Shown: positions 1-8,656, numbered from the stretch's first letter. The stretch: DNA of 33,280 bases from Candidatus Puniceispirillum sp. (GCA_016778895.1 JADHOR010000020.1:1-33280), one strand, 5' to 3'. The notes: generated by a model from the letters alone, not told the origin. Program-made: numbers and translations.

Positions 1-375
1 TATGAAAATCGAACGGCGGCAATTCGGGTGCCGCTTGGCCCGCCAAGCCAGCGCCGAATCGAGCACCGAGTGCCGGGCGCAGACACCAACCCATATCTGG
101 TTTTGGCAACAATTTTGGCGGCAATGTTAACCGGTATTGAAGATCAGAAATTACCACCAGAGCCAGTGACAACAAGTGCTTATGCACTTGATTTACCTGT
201 AATCCCAACGCGTTGGGAAGCGGCGATCGACCGGTTTGCGGAAAGTCCGTTAATTGCCCGGATGTTGCCGGCGACGTTGTGTGATATGTTTATTGACTGC
301 AAGCGCCAAGAGCTACAAAGATTTTTGGGTGATGTTTCACCGTTTGAATATCACAGCTATCTTGATCAAGTGTGA
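1..375 (+). CDS. Glutamine synthetase family protein, C-terminal fragment (PuuA-like)
   Basis: The reading frame is open from the first base, so the gene is cut by the window edge and only about the last 124 residues are present. The family forms gamma-glutamyl amides using ATP; in polyamine catabolism the PuuA branch joins glutamate to putrescine. The fragment shows the C-terminal family motif NRT...RVP followed by RRIEHRVPGADTNPYL. The same pattern occurs in the full-length paralogue at 8657-9997 (NRT...RVP, RRIENRIPGADANPYL). It lies upstream of the polyamine importer on the same strand, so a role as gamma-glutamylpolyamine synthetase is likely, but substrate choice cannot be read from the fragment. 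Ordinary GlnA is unlikely given context and the similarity to the second copy. Confidence 0.85.
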   Translation, partial: YENRTAAIRVPLGPPSQRRIEHRVPGADTNPYLVLATILAAMLTGIEDQKLPPEPVTTSAYALDLPVIPTRWEAAIDRFAESPLIARMLPATLCDMFIDCKRQELQRFLGDVSPFEYHSYLDQV

Positions 376-532
376 TGGAACTCTTTATGGTTGACGTAGA
401 TGAGTAGAGCCCGAGCTTTTTTGCAAGTATTGATGTAAATTATGTAACGTTTTTATTAGATAAAACAGTGATTTATGTTTATCTGCGGCATTAGACCAGA
501 TGAGTAATAGGTCGCGAAACAAGGAGGAACCA
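376..532 (+). promoter_or_regulatory. Intergenic region with possible potF promoter
   Basis: This gap of 157 bases holds no gene. A possible sigma-70-like pair is TTGATG at 430-435 and TTATTA at 453-458, with a 17-base spacer. It is AT-rich, and the following leader ends in a strong ribosome binding site (AAGGAGGA, 521-528) five bases before the potF ATG. A weak stem with a T run (AGAGC...GCTTT followed by Ts, about 402-421) could end the upstream gene. Both readings are low confidence and rest on motif matching by eye. Confidence 0.3.
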
Positions 533-1618
533 ATGAAGAAAACTTTACTGCTGACGATGATTGGCGTTTTGGCAAGTGGCGCGGCCTATGCCGACGGCAA
601 GTTAAATATCTATAACTGGTCGGATTACATCGCCGAGGACACCATCGCCAATTTCAAGGCTGAGACTGGCATTGACGTAACTTATGATGTCTACGACTCC
701 AACGAAGTCCTCGAAGCCAAAATGTCAGCCGGATCATCAGGCTATGATCTTGTCGTGCCAACCGCCGATTTTCTGGCGCGTGGCCGCCAGTCAGGTGTTT
801 ATGCCGACATGGATTACAGCCGCATTGCCAATGTCAAAAACCAAAACTCGCAGGTGCAGGCACTGGCGAACAAGCAGATGCAGGACGAAAAAGCCGGTCT
901 GGTTTATATGTGGGGAACAACTGGCATTGCCTATAATGAAAAGAAGATTGCTGAACGGCTTGGCGAAAAAGCGCCAACAGACAGCTGGGGCCTAATCCTT
1001 GATCCGGCAAACGCTGCCAAACTGGCGGATTGCGGTGTGGCGATTTTGGATGCGCCAACCGATGTGCTGCCGAACGTTATTGCCTATTTGGGCCAGCCGG
1101 GCGACACAACCGATGCCAAATTATTTGAAGATGCTGGTGCGGTGCTGAACAAGGTGCGTCCGCATTTGCGCTATATCCATTCCAGCCAGTCAATCAATGA
1201 TATGGCGAATGGCGATATCTGTGCCGCGATCATGTGGTCAGGCGATGCGTTTCAGGCGGCAGCTCGCGCCGAGGAAGCCAAAAATGGTCATGTTATCAAT
1301 TATTACATTCCATCCGAAGGCACGAATATGTGGTTTGATATGATGGCAATTCCTGCTGATGCAAAGAATGTCGATAATGCATATCGGTTTATTGATTACA
1401 TGATGCGGGCTGATGTGGCGGCAAATAACGTCAATTATGTCTGGTATGCGAGTGGAAACGAAGCTGCTGAGGCAAAGATTGACCCTGAGATTCTGGCGCA
1501 TCCGGGTATTTATCCAAGCACGGAAACGCGCAAAAATCTCTTTGTTACGCCGGTCTATGACGCCGCGCTTGACCGGGTTGTCAATCGGGTATGGTCGCGC
1601 TTTACCAGCGGTAGCTAG
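533..1618 (+). CDS. potF: Polyamine (putrescine-type) ABC transporter periplasmic binding protein
   Basis: This is the extracytoplasmic receptor of a polyamine importer, delivering putrescine-like diamines to PotHI. The 361-residue protein starts at an ATG preceded by AAGGAGGA; an in-frame ATG 33 bases upstream has no such site. A signal peptide spans about residues 1-20 (lysines, hydrophobic core, AYA-D cleavage site). The mature start KLNIYNWSDYI, the segment YDVYDSNEVLEAKMSAG, and the later WSGD and WFD stretches match the PotF pattern. The ligand-contacting tryptophan and aspartates known from E. coli PotF are therefore kept. At the position of E. coli Glu185 (LDAPEEV) this protein has an aspartate (LDAPTDV), which may tune specificity. 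It heads potFGHI. Confidence 0.93.
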   Translation: MKKTLLLTMIGVLASGAAYADGKLNIYNWSDYIAEDTIANFKAETGIDVTYDVYDSNEVLEAKMSAGSSGYDLVVPTADFLARGRQSGVYADMDYSRIANVKNQNSQVQALANKQMQDEKAGLVYMWGTTGIAYNEKKIAERLGEKAPTDSWGLILDPANAAKLADCGVAILDAPTDVLPNVIAYLGQPGDTTDAKLFEDAGAVLNKVRPHLRYIHSSQSINDMANGDICAAIMWSGDAFQAAARAEEAKNGHVINYYIPSEGTNMWFDMMAIPADAKNVDNAYRFIDYMMRADVAANNVNYVWYASGNEAAEAKIDPEILAHPGIYPSTETRKNLFVTPVYDAALDRVVNRVWSRFTSGS

Positions 1619-1753
1619 GCCAAGACAAGCAACAGCCTGGGCCGCAACTTTCGTGTCGTTTCCCTCAGTGAAGCGGCTAAAGGGGCGGCTCAGAGGCTGC
1701 TTGAGCGAGGTATGGCGGCTCGGATATCTGCCAGCCTGCGGGATAGGATGCAA

Positions 1754-2827
1754 ATGGCTCCCTTCATAAGATTGAAATTCGTTTCAAAATCTTTTGCTGA
1801 TGTTGTTGCGGTGGATAATCTGTCGTTGGACATCGAAAAGGGAGAGCTGTTTTGCCTTCTTGGCGCGTCGGGCTGCGGAAAAAGTACACTCTTACGGTTG
1901 TTGGCCGGGTTCGAGTCGCCAACCAAGGGAACGATTGAAATTGACGGGCATGATATGGCCGGGGTTGCTCCTGCTGACCGGCCGGTAAATTTTATGTTTC
2001 AGAATTATGCTTTATTCCCGCATATGAGTGTGGCTGGCAATGTTGGCTATGGTTTGCGCCGTGCCGGAGTGCGTGGTGATGCGTTGGACGAACGGGTGAA
2101 CGCGCTGCTGAAATTGGTGCGGTTGCAAAATCTTGGTAGCCGCAAGCCGCATCAACTTTCTGGCGGTCAGCGCCAGCGCGTGGCACTGGCACGGGCGCTG
2201 GCACGGCGTCCAAAGCTGTTATTGCTTGATGAGCCACTTGCCGCGCTGGATAAGAAACTGCGGGAAGATACCCAGTTTGAGCTGGTCGATATTCAAGAAA
2301 AACTTGACACTACCTTCATTGTGGTGACGCATGATCAGGAAGAGGCGATGACGCTGGCCGGCCGTATTGGTATTATGGATGCGGGTCAGCTGGTTCAGGT
2401 TGATGAGCCGCGCAAACTCTATGAACGCCCAAAAAACAGTTTTGTTGCCGATTTCCTCGGCACCATTAGCTTTGTCGATGGGGTTGTCGGGCAGCGGGAC
2501 AAAACTGGTATCGCGCTTGATGGCGATCTCAAAATTCGCGCGATCACCAATCTTGATCTGGCGGTTGGTAAGGCGGTAAGGCTGGCTATCCGGCCAGAAA
2601 AGATCTGTCTCAGTCGGACAGCCAGCACCGCCCCCAATCAGATTGAGGTGGTGGTTGAGGATCTTGCCTATTTGGGGTTTGCGACAAATTACCGGGTTAA
2701 AACACCGTCGGGTCAAATGTTCAAATTACAGCAGCAACAGCGCCGCAGCAACGAGACGCCGCTGAGCTGGGGCGAGACCGGCTATGTGCATTTTGACCCG
2801 CAAGACGTCATCGTGCTTGAGGATTGA
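1754..2827 (+). CDS. potG: Polyamine ABC transporter ATP-binding protein
   Basis: This cytoplasmic ATPase drives the PotHI permease. With the start chosen here it has 357 residues. Walker A (GASGCGKST) lies near residue 36, the Q-loop in MFQNYALFPH near 80, the ABC signature LSGGQRQR near 134, Walker B LLLLDEP near 155, and the H-loop in VVTHDQEEAM. A C-terminal TOBE-like region follows, as usual for the PotA/PotG branch. The start is uncertain: ATGs at 1712, 1748 and 1754 are in frame. I prefer 1754 because an AGGA lies just upstream and the protein then begins directly at the ABC core. The 135-base gap after potF contains no other gene; potH follows after 2 bases. Confidence 0.93.
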   Translation: MAPFIRLKFVSKSFADVVAVDNLSLDIEKGELFCLLGASGCGKSTLLRLLAGFESPTKGTIEIDGHDMAGVAPADRPVNFMFQNYALFPHMSVAGNVGYGLRRAGVRGDALDERVNALLKLVRLQNLGSRKPHQLSGGQRQRVALARALARRPKLLLLDEPLAALDKKLREDTQFELVDIQEKLDTTFIVVTHDQEEAMTLAGRIGIMDAGQLVQVDEPRKLYERPKNSFVADFLGTISFVDGVVGQRDKTGIALDGDLKIRAITNLDLAVGKAVRLAIRPEKICLSRTASTAPNQIEVVVEDLAYLGFATNYRVKTPSGQMFKLQQQQRRSNETPLSWGETGYVHFDPQDVIVLED

Positions 2828-2829
2828 GC

Positions 2830-3777
2830 ATGATGCGGGGGCTGGTCAGATATGTTGCACATCTTCCCGCGGTGACTGGTCGCCGTTTGGTGATTGCCCT
2901 GCCGCTGATCTGGCTTGCCGTATTCTTTTTCCTGCCGCTTGTTGAAACCTTGCAAGTTTCATTTACCACGCCGCGCCGCGGTATTCCGCCATATGCGCCG
3001 TTATGGGGGTTTGGCGATGACGGGTTTTTCACCAATTTCACCACCGGCAATTATGCGCTACTATTGCAATATTGGTCGGATTATTTTGGCCCGGCGCTGA
3101 ACAGCATAAAGCTGGCATTCTTCTCGACGCTGGTCTGTTTGGCTTTTGCCTATCCGATGGCATGGTGGATCGCCCGCAGCACGGAAAAATGGCGAACGAT
3201 ATTGCTGGTGATGGTGATGCTGCCATTCTGGACATCCAGCCTGTTGCGGCTCTATGCGTTAATTGGATTGTTGAACCCCAATGGATTTATCAATGCTGCG
3301 GGATTATGGCTGGGGTTGATTGATGCCCCGATGCAGATGATGCAGACTGATTTTTCGATCTATATCGGGATGGTACTGACCTATCTGCCATTGATGATTC
3401 TGCCGCTTTATGCAGTGATGGTGCGCCTTGATGCAGATTTGCTTGCGGCGGCGGCCGATCTTGGCGCGTCGGGCCCGGAAATTTTCCGCACGATCATCCT
3501 GCCTCTGACCATTCCGGGCATTGTGGCTGGTAGTTTGCTTGTGTTTATTCCGGCGGTTGGTGAATTTGTCATTCCGGCGCTGCTTGGTGGGCCAGATCAA
3601 TTAATGATGGGCAAGGTCCTCTGGACCGAGTTTTTCCGTAATCGTGACTGGCCAGTGGCGTCGGCAATTGCGATTCTATTGCTGGCAATTCTGACAGTGC
3701 CAATTATTTATGCGCGTTATCAAGATGGCCGTGTGACAGCGACCGACAGATCCGAGCGACCGGTGGAGGCCAAGTGA
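2830..3777 (+). CDS. potH: Polyamine ABC transporter permease (PotH type)
   Basis: This is an inner-membrane subunit of the polyamine importer, 315 residues with about six hydrophobic segments. It has a long periplasmic stretch after the first helix (residues about 35-80). The EAA-like coupling loop AAAADLGASGPEIFRTI, followed by LPLTIPGI, is near residue 215; this loop docks on the PotG ATPase. The ATG at 2830 is preferred over an in-frame TTG at 2824 because GAGGA at 2819-2823 sits 6 bases upstream of it. The gene starts 2 bases after the potG stop and its own stop overlaps the potI start, so the genes are translationally coupled. Confidence 0.92.
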   Translation: MMRGLVRYVAHLPAVTGRRLVIALPLIWLAVFFFLPLVETLQVSFTTPRRGIPPYAPLWGFGDDGFFTNFTTGNYALLLQYWSDYFGPALNSIKLAFFSTLVCLAFAYPMAWWIARSTEKWRTILLVMVMLPFWTSSLLRLYALIGLLNPNGFINAAGLWLGLIDAPMQMMQTDFSIYIGMVLTYLPLMILPLYAVMVRLDADLLAAAADLGASGPEIFRTIILPLTIPGIVAGSLLVFIPAVGEFVIPALLGGPDQLMMGKVLWTEFFRNRDWPVASAIAILLLAILTVPIIYARYQDGRVTATDRSERPVEAK

Positions 3778-4589
3778 TGGGACGGATGAATGGTCTTGTA
3801 TTGTCGCTTGGCGCGCTGGGATTTGGCATTTTATATTTGCCGATCATCGTGATGATTATCTATAGCTTTAACGCTGGCAAACTGGTCTCGGTCTGGTCCG
3901 GCGCATCGCTGAAATGGTATGCTAGCTTGCTGGAGAATGATCAACTTTTATCGGCGTTTGGAACGTCATTGCTAATTGCGATCTGGGCGGCGACCATTGC
4001 CACAGTTTTTGGCATTTGCATTGCTATTGCCTTTGTGCGGTTTGGTAATTTCCGGTCCCGACTGGCACTAAGCGCGATTGCCAGCGCCCCGCTGGTGATG
4101 CCGGAAATTGTAACGGGTCTGTCGATGCTGCTGTTGTTTATTTCAATGGAAAGCCTGTTTGGATGGCCGGCAGGACGCGGTGTTGATACGATTATTATTG
4201 CTCATGCAACCTTTGGGATGTGTTTTGCCGCGGTGGTAGTCCAAGCGCGGTTGCGTGATTTCGACATGGCGATCGAAGAGGCTGCCGCCGATCTTGGCGC
4301 AACTCAGCCATTTATCTTTTTATCCATTACCTTGCCGGTGATCGCCCCGGCGGTTGTGGCGGCATGGCTGCTTGCCTTCACGCTTAGTTTTGATGATCTG
4401 GTGATTGCCAGCTTTGTCAGTGGCCCAGGCAGTTCAACCCTGCCGATTTTGGTATTTTCCAAGGTCCGCCTGGGCGTCACACCGGAAATTAACGCGCTTG
4501 CCACAGTGATGATTCTTGTTGTTGCGGTTGCGGTAATTGGCGCAAGCTGGGTGCTACGCCGCCGGTTGGCAGCCCGCAGCCCGGATTGA
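3777..4589 (+). CDS. potI: Polyamine ABC transporter permease (PotI type)
   Basis: This is the second inner-membrane permease subunit and pairs with PotH. It has 270 residues, a first membrane helix right at the N-terminus and about six helices in total. The coupling loop EEAAADLGATQPFIFLSI followed by LPVIAP is near residue 165. The ATG shares its A with the potH stop (TGATG), and GGAGG at 3765-3769 gives a good ribosome binding site seven bases upstream; a GTG at 3774 is a weaker alternative. Two different permease genes are usual for polyamine and related 2-aminoalkyl importers. The gene leads into speB after a 35-base gap. Confidence 0.92.
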   Translation: MGRMNGLVLSLGALGFGILYLPIIVMIIYSFNAGKLVSVWSGASLKWYASLLENDQLLSAFGTSLLIAIWAATIATVFGICIAIAFVRFGNFRSRLALSAIASAPLVMPEIVTGLSMLLLFISMESLFGWPAGRGVDTIIIAHATFGMCFAAVVVQARLRDFDMAIEEAAADLGATQPFIFLSITLPVIAPAVVAAWLLAFTLSFDDLVIASFVSGPGSSTLPILVFSKVRLGVTPEINALATVMILVVAVAVIGASWVLRRRLAARSPD

Positions 4590-4624
4590 AACGGCAAAGA
4601 GTGGCCAGAAATGATGAAGCAAAA

Positions 4625-5596
4625 ATGAGTAAAGCTGATGGTGATGCGGCATTCCGCATGAAACAGAATGACCAGACCCTGCGTGAGATGACCTATGGGG
4701 GGGCGCTGAGTTTTGCGCGGCGGCGTTACAGCCGGGATCTGGACGGAGTTGATGTTGTGGTCAGCGGTATCCCCTATGACAGCGCGGTGACCTATCGTTC
4801 GGGCTGCCGCCTTGGCCCGCGTGCCATTCGCGCCGGATCGGTGCAGCTTGCTGAACTGGCGCATTTCCCGTTTGGATTTAACCCTTTTGACCATCTTTCA
4901 GTGATTGATTTTGGGGATTGTTTTCTTGATCCGCATCATCCCCATACGGTGTTTGACAGTATCACTGATCATGCTGACATGATTATCGCGGCCGGGGCAA
5001 AGATGCTTAGCCTTGGCGGTGATCACGCCATTGCCTACCCGCTTTTGAAAGCTCATGCCAAGGCCTATGGGCCGGTGGCACTTGTACAGTTTGACGCGCA
5101 TTGTGACACCTGGCCCGATGATGGGGTGGCGTTTGATCATGGCACAATGTTTGCCAGAGCCGTTGCCGAGGGCATCATTGATGTCGATAAATCCACCCAA
5201 GTTGGACTGCGTACTTATAATGACAGCGATCATGGTTTTAAGATTTTAACCAGCCCTTGGGTGCATCGTAATGGCATCGATGCCGCCATTGAGATTGTAC
5301 GGGAACGCGCCGGTCATGCGCCGGTCTATCTATCGTTTGATATAGATGGTCTTGATCCGGCTTTTGCGCCGGGCACGGGAACGCCGGTTGCAGGCGGACT
5401 GGCCAGCTGGCAGGGGCTTGAGTTTGTGCGAGGGCTAGAGCCGCTTAATCTGATCGGCATGGATGTTGTCGAGGTGGCACCAGCCTATGATCATGCCGAA
5501 ATTACCGCGATTGCCGCGGCAAATATGGCGTTTGACTGGCTGGCGGTTCTGGCAAAGAAAAAAGGCGCTACAGCAAAGCCGGTTAGACGGCTCTAA
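4625..5596 (+). CDS. speB: Agmatinase (ureohydrolase family)
   Basis: The likely reaction is agmatine plus water to putrescine plus urea, in the cytoplasm, using two manganese ions. The 323-residue protein carries the ureohydrolase metal motifs in order: GGDHA near residue 131, DAHCDTW near 155, the conserved HGTMF, and SFDIDGLDPAFAPGTGTP near 240. The stretches GMDVVEVAPAYD and EITAIAAA closely follow E. coli SpeB. I chose the ATG at 4625 (MSKADG); a TTG at 4586 would add 13 residues with no family support. Position directly after potFGHI suggests imported agmatine is converted to putrescine. Related guanidino-acid hydrolases (guanidinobutyrase) share the fold, so the substrate is inferred. 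Confidence 0.88.
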   Translation: MSKADGDAAFRMKQNDQTLREMTYGGALSFARRRYSRDLDGVDVVVSGIPYDSAVTYRSGCRLGPRAIRAGSVQLAELAHFPFGFNPFDHLSVIDFGDCFLDPHHPHTVFDSITDHADMIIAAGAKMLSLGGDHAIAYPLLKAHAKAYGPVALVQFDAHCDTWPDDGVAFDHGTMFARAVAEGIIDVDKSTQVGLRTYNDSDHGFKILTSPWVHRNGIDAAIEIVRERAGHAPVYLSFDIDGLDPAFAPGTGTPVAGGLASWQGLEFVRGLEPLNLIGMDVVEVAPAYDHAEITAIAAANMAFDWLAVLAKKKGATAKPVRRL

Positions 5597-5652
5597 CGTA
5601 TCGCGTTGGAAGCTTCGGTTGGAAACCTGGCGCGGCCAGAGCTTCAGGTAAT

Positions 5653-6981
5653 CTAGAGGCGCAGATAGTCGCGCATCTTATACCAGCTCATGCCAATAGC
5701 CAGCGCAGGTGTGCGCAAAAATCCACCAGGAAATGGTAGGTGACGAAGTTTGCTCAGGATATTAAAAAGCCGCGACTGCCCCATTATATGCTGCGCCAGA
5801 ATGGTTCCGGAAAGTCCACTCAGTGCAACCCCATGACCAGAGAATCCCTGCACAAAATAAACCCCGTCGCCGGCAGTGCCAAAATGCGGTATCCGGTTAA
5901 CCGTGATGCCAATCTTGCCCGACCATACCGCGGCCGTTTCGCAATCGGCAAGTTCGGGGAACACGCGGGTCATGCGCTGCCGCAGGTCGCTCTCAACATT
6001 GCCAAGATTGACGTTGGTATAGCTGGCACGACCACCAAAAATCATCCGTCCATCGGCGTCAATTCGGTAATAATTCAGCGCGGTATTACAATCCGCGACA
6101 GCGGCGCGTTGCGGCAGAATATGCGAGATCAGATTGTCTGACAGCGGTGTGGTGGCAAGCACTGATGAGGTAACTGGAGCAAGGCAGCGGGTCATCTTGG
6201 CCGTGCCAACATTCTGCAAGTACGCATTTCCGCATAGCAGCACAAAGTTTGCCCTTACCGTTTGCCCATCGGCAAGCAGTAGCCGTTTGACAGGATGGGT
6301 TTTCAAACCACCATTTTTTACGTCATTATGCGCTGATTTATGCTCATTCTCCAGCGATTTAACAGCTGCATGTTCGAAAATACGAACGCCGGCTTTGCCG
6401 GCGGCGCGTGCCAACCCATCAAGATATTTTAGCGGCTGGATATGCCCGCTGCCAGCATCATGCAACGCGCCGACATAGGCGGTGGTACCAATATGCGCAC
6501 TAAGCTTATCAGGGCTTTCCAGAACGGTAAAATTATCATAGCCCTTGGCCTGCCATTCCGTCTGCATTGCCAGTAAATCCCGAATCTGGCGGTTATTGAG
6601 GGCAGCGTGAAGATAGCCAAACCGCAAATCACAATCGATTTGATGGGCCTCAACTCGCCGGCGCAGCAGATCAACCGCGCCCATTCCCGCGTCCCAAACC
6701 AGCTTTGCCTCATCGGCTGGTAATTGCCGGCTGATATGATGAAAATCATTGGACCAGCCCTGGCAGACATGACCGCCATTACGACCCGATCCGCCACTGC
6801 CAATGACACTGGCCTCCAGAAGCACGACATCATGCCCGTTTTCGGCCAATGTCAGCGCCGCTGTCATGCCGGTAAAACCGCCGCCGATAATAGCAACTTC
6901 GCAATCAAGATTACCGCTCGGTGAGGCAAATTCTGGCCGCGCCGGAATTGATGTTGCGTAGATGGAATTAAGCTCTATCAT
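5653..6981 (-). CDS. puuB: FAD-dependent amine oxidase, gamma-glutamylputrescine oxidase-like
   Basis: This is a DAO-type flavoprotein of 442 residues. Members oxidise the free amine of gamma-glutamylputrescine to an aldehyde, releasing ammonia and hydrogen peroxide. The FAD dinucleotide-binding motif IIGGGFTGMTAALTLAENG is near residue 32, followed by the acidic strand end LLEA and the PuuB-like segment GSGGSGRNGGH. The C-terminal part has YFVQGFSGHGVALSG, a flavin-contact stretch typical of the family, and the LPFPGG tail seen in PuuB. It is transcribed against speB and divergent from the aminotransferase gene; the space between holds palindromes that may control both. Specificity for the gamma-glutamylated substrate is inferred from the neighbouring PuuA-like genes. 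Confidence 0.85.
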   Translation of the reverse strand: MIELNSIYATSIPARPEFASPSGNLDCEVAIIGGGFTGMTAALTLAENGHDVVLLEASVIGSGGSGRNGGHVCQGWSNDFHHISRQLPADEAKLVWDAGMGAVDLLRRRVEAHQIDCDLRFGYLHAALNNRQIRDLLAMQTEWQAKGYDNFTVLESPDKLSAHIGTTAYVGALHDAGSGHIQPLKYLDGLARAAGKAGVRIFEHAAVKSLENEHKSAHNDVKNGGLKTHPVKRLLLADGQTVRANFVLLCGNAYLQNVGTAKMTRCLAPVTSSVLATTPLSDNLISHILPQRAAVADCNTALNYYRIDADGRMIFGGRASYTNVNLGNVESDLRQRMTRVFPELADCETAAVWSGKIGITVNRIPHFGTAGDGVYFVQGFSGHGVALSGLSGTILAQHIMGQSRLFNILSKLRHLPFPGGFLRTPALAIGMSWYKMRDYLRL

Positions 6982-7029
6982 GAAGTGGGTTTGCCTGCAG
7001 ATTGCTGTTCGTGCCAGTCAGGTGTTTCT

Positions 7030-7046
7030 GCAATCAGACTGATTGC
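7030..7046. promoter_or_regulatory. Perfect 17-bp palindrome, candidate operator
   Basis: The sequence GCAATCAGACTGATTGC is a perfect inverted repeat of two 8-base arms around one central base. It lies 49 bases upstream of the puuB-like ATG, just downstream of a likely minus-strand promoter, where a repressor would block transcription. A second, shorter palindrome lies 6 bases away. The binding protein is unknown; no regulator gene adjoins this gap. Confidence 0.5.
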
Positions 7047-7052
7047 GATCAT

Positions 7053-7062
7053 TTGATATCAA
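7053..7062. promoter_or_regulatory. 10-bp palindrome TTGATATCAA, candidate operator half of a pair
   Basis: TTGATATCAA is a perfect 10-base palindrome touching the candidate -10 element of the puuB-like promoter (complement of 7062-7067). It is close to the 17-bp palindrome at 7030-7046, centre to centre about 19.5 bases, near two helical turns. A 10-base palindrome in AT-rich DNA could arise by chance, so it is mainly of interest together with its neighbour. Confidence 0.35.
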
Positions 7063-7283
7063 TAGTAGTCTGTGATGATAAATTTGCGCAAGTATGGTTG
7101 GTGCGCCAGTCAGAGACACAGCCGCACCCAGATAAGGCCTGATTATTTTGGCTAATTAATCTGGCGAGAAACGTCAATTACCGTTGGTCGTTTCTTGCGG
7201 TTTGCCCTGCTAGATGCGCATATCTGCAAATTGTTTAACACAATTATGAAACAGCTTAATGTTTCGGTTTGAATGGATCTATC

Positions 7284-8648
7284 ATGCAGGATATGACGAC
7301 CCAAGACTGGCGCGAGCTTGACGCCTTACATCATTTAGCGCCGTTTACCGATTACCGGGAATTGCGCGCGGCCGGAACCCGTGTCATCACCCATGCGCAA
7401 GGTCATTATATTCATGACAGTGATGGCAATAAAATTCTGGATGCGATGGCTGGTCTGTGGTGTGTGAATGTCGGGTATGGGCGGCATGAACTGGTGGAGG
7501 CAGCGACAGCGCAGATGACCAAATTGCCCTACTATAATAATTTTTTTAAAACCAGCAATCAGCCGATTATTGCTTTGTCCAAGCGCTTGGTCGATCTGAC
7601 GCCGGATGGCCTGAACAACGTGTTTTACGCAAATTCGGGATCCGAGGCTAATGACACGATTATTCGCATGGTCCGGCATTTCTGGGCGCTTGCCGGCAAG
7701 CCCGAGAAAAAGACCATTATCGCCCGCACCTATGGCTATCATGGCAGTACAATTATGTCGGCCAGCATGGGCGGCATGAAGGCAATGCATGCGCAGGCGG
7801 CACAGGCAACTGACTTTACCCATATCAACCCGCCATACGGATTTTTATATCAGGGCAATCTTGACGAGGCGGCGTTTGCCACGCAGGCGGCTAGCTGGCT
7901 TGAGGATAAAATTGCCGAGATCGGTGCCGATCATGTTGCGGCCTTTATCGCCGAGCCGATCCAAGGTGCTGGTGGTGTGATTATCCCGCCTGCCGGTTAC
8001 CTAAAGCAGGTTGAGGCAATTTGCCGGAAGCATGATGTTCTGTTCATTGTCGATGAGGTGATTACCGGATTTGGACGAACCGGTCATTGGTTTGCCAGTC
8101 ACGGTATGGATTTATCGCCTGATATGATGACCCTTGCCAAGGGTTTGACGTCGGGCTATGTGCCGATGTCTGCAGTGATGGTTGGGGACAGGGTGGCCGC
8201 ACGGTTAATCGCCGATGGCGGAGAATTCTATCACGGGTTTACCTATTCTGGTCATCCGGTTGCAGCAGCGGTGGCGCTGGCGAATCTTGATCTGATTGAG
8301 CGCGATGGTCTGGTGGAAAAAATCCGCAATGATACTGGCCCCTATCTGGCATCGGTACTGGCGCCGCTTGCAGCGCATCCGCTGGTTGGCGAGGTGCGTA
8401 GCTTTGGCTTGTTAGGTGCGATTGAACTGGTCAAGGACAAGGCTGGCCCGGTGCTGTTTGATCCGGTTGGTCAGGTCGGGGTCATCTGCCGCGATCATGC
8501 AATCAAGTCAGGGCTAATGGTTCGGGCGGTTCGTGACGCCATGATCATGTCACCGCCGCTGACCTTTGAGCGTGATGATATTGATCTGATGATTGCACGG
8601 GTATCTACCGCACTTGATCAAACCTTCGAAGATTTACAGACGCGATAG
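7284..8648 (+). CDS. spuC: Class III PLP aminotransferase, putrescine-pyruvate transaminase type
   Basis: The likely role is to move the amino group of putrescine or a related omega-amine to pyruvate, giving 4-aminobutanal and alanine. The 454-residue protein has HHLAPFTDY at the start and GLWCVNVGYGR near residue 60. NVFYANSGSEANDT contains the cofactor phosphate-binding region, FIVDEVITGFGRTGHWF has the aspartate facing the pyridine ring, and LAKGLTSGY carries the lysine that holds PLP (near residue 288). I start at the ATG at 7284 (MQDMTT); an in-frame TTG at 7269 exists. It lies 8 bases upstream of the glutamine-synthetase-family gene, so they are co-transcribed. Other omega-amino acids such as beta-alanine remain possible substrates. 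Confidence 0.82.
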   Translation: MQDMTTQDWRELDALHHLAPFTDYRELRAAGTRVITHAQGHYIHDSDGNKILDAMAGLWCVNVGYGRHELVEAATAQMTKLPYYNNFFKTSNQPIIALSKRLVDLTPDGLNNVFYANSGSEANDTIIRMVRHFWALAGKPEKKTIIARTYGYHGSTIMSASMGGMKAMHAQAAQATDFTHINPPYGFLYQGNLDEAAFATQAASWLEDKIAEIGADHVAAFIAEPIQGAGGVIIPPAGYLKQVEAICRKHDVLFIVDEVITGFGRTGHWFASHGMDLSPDMMTLAKGLTSGYVPMSAVMVGDRVAARLIADGGEFYHGFTYSGHPVAAAVALANLDLIERDGLVEKIRNDTGPYLASVLAPLAAHPLVGEVRSFGLLGAIELVKDKAGPVLFDPVGQVGVICRDHAIKSGLMVRAVRDAMIMSPPLTFERDDIDLMIARVSTALDQTFEDLQTR

Positions 8649-8656
8649 GAAAGCAA

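Larger units (their letters stand above)
6982..7283. promoter_or_regulatory. Divergent promoter region between puuB-like and aminotransferase genes
   Basis: The 302-base gap holds no gene. On the minus strand a candidate promoter reads TTGCGC (complement of 7086-7091), 18 bases, TACTAT (complement of 7062-7067). On the plus strand weak candidates are TTGTTT around 7231 with CTTAAT around 7255, and TTGCGG with CATATC upstream of it. Two palindromes lie just downstream of the minus-strand -10 element and are listed separately. No riboswitch-like fold was recognised. Confidence 0.4.

Noticed and set aside
1619-1753. The gap between potF and potG is open in the potF frame, so reading through the TAG would fuse PotF to PotG
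   Set aside because: An open stretch of 45 codons is not rare by chance, and PotF ends at its normal family length; no recoding signal was seen.
1238-1753. Long minus-strand reading frame of 171 codons across the potF end
   Set aside because: It is opposite to a clear potF gene, shows no domain motif and no ribosome binding site; a shadow frame.
5609-5639. Small inverted repeats (GAAGCTTC and CTGGC-GCG-GCCAG) between the converging speB and puuB-like genes
   Set aside because: Stems are short and no T run follows on either strand, so a terminator call is not supported.
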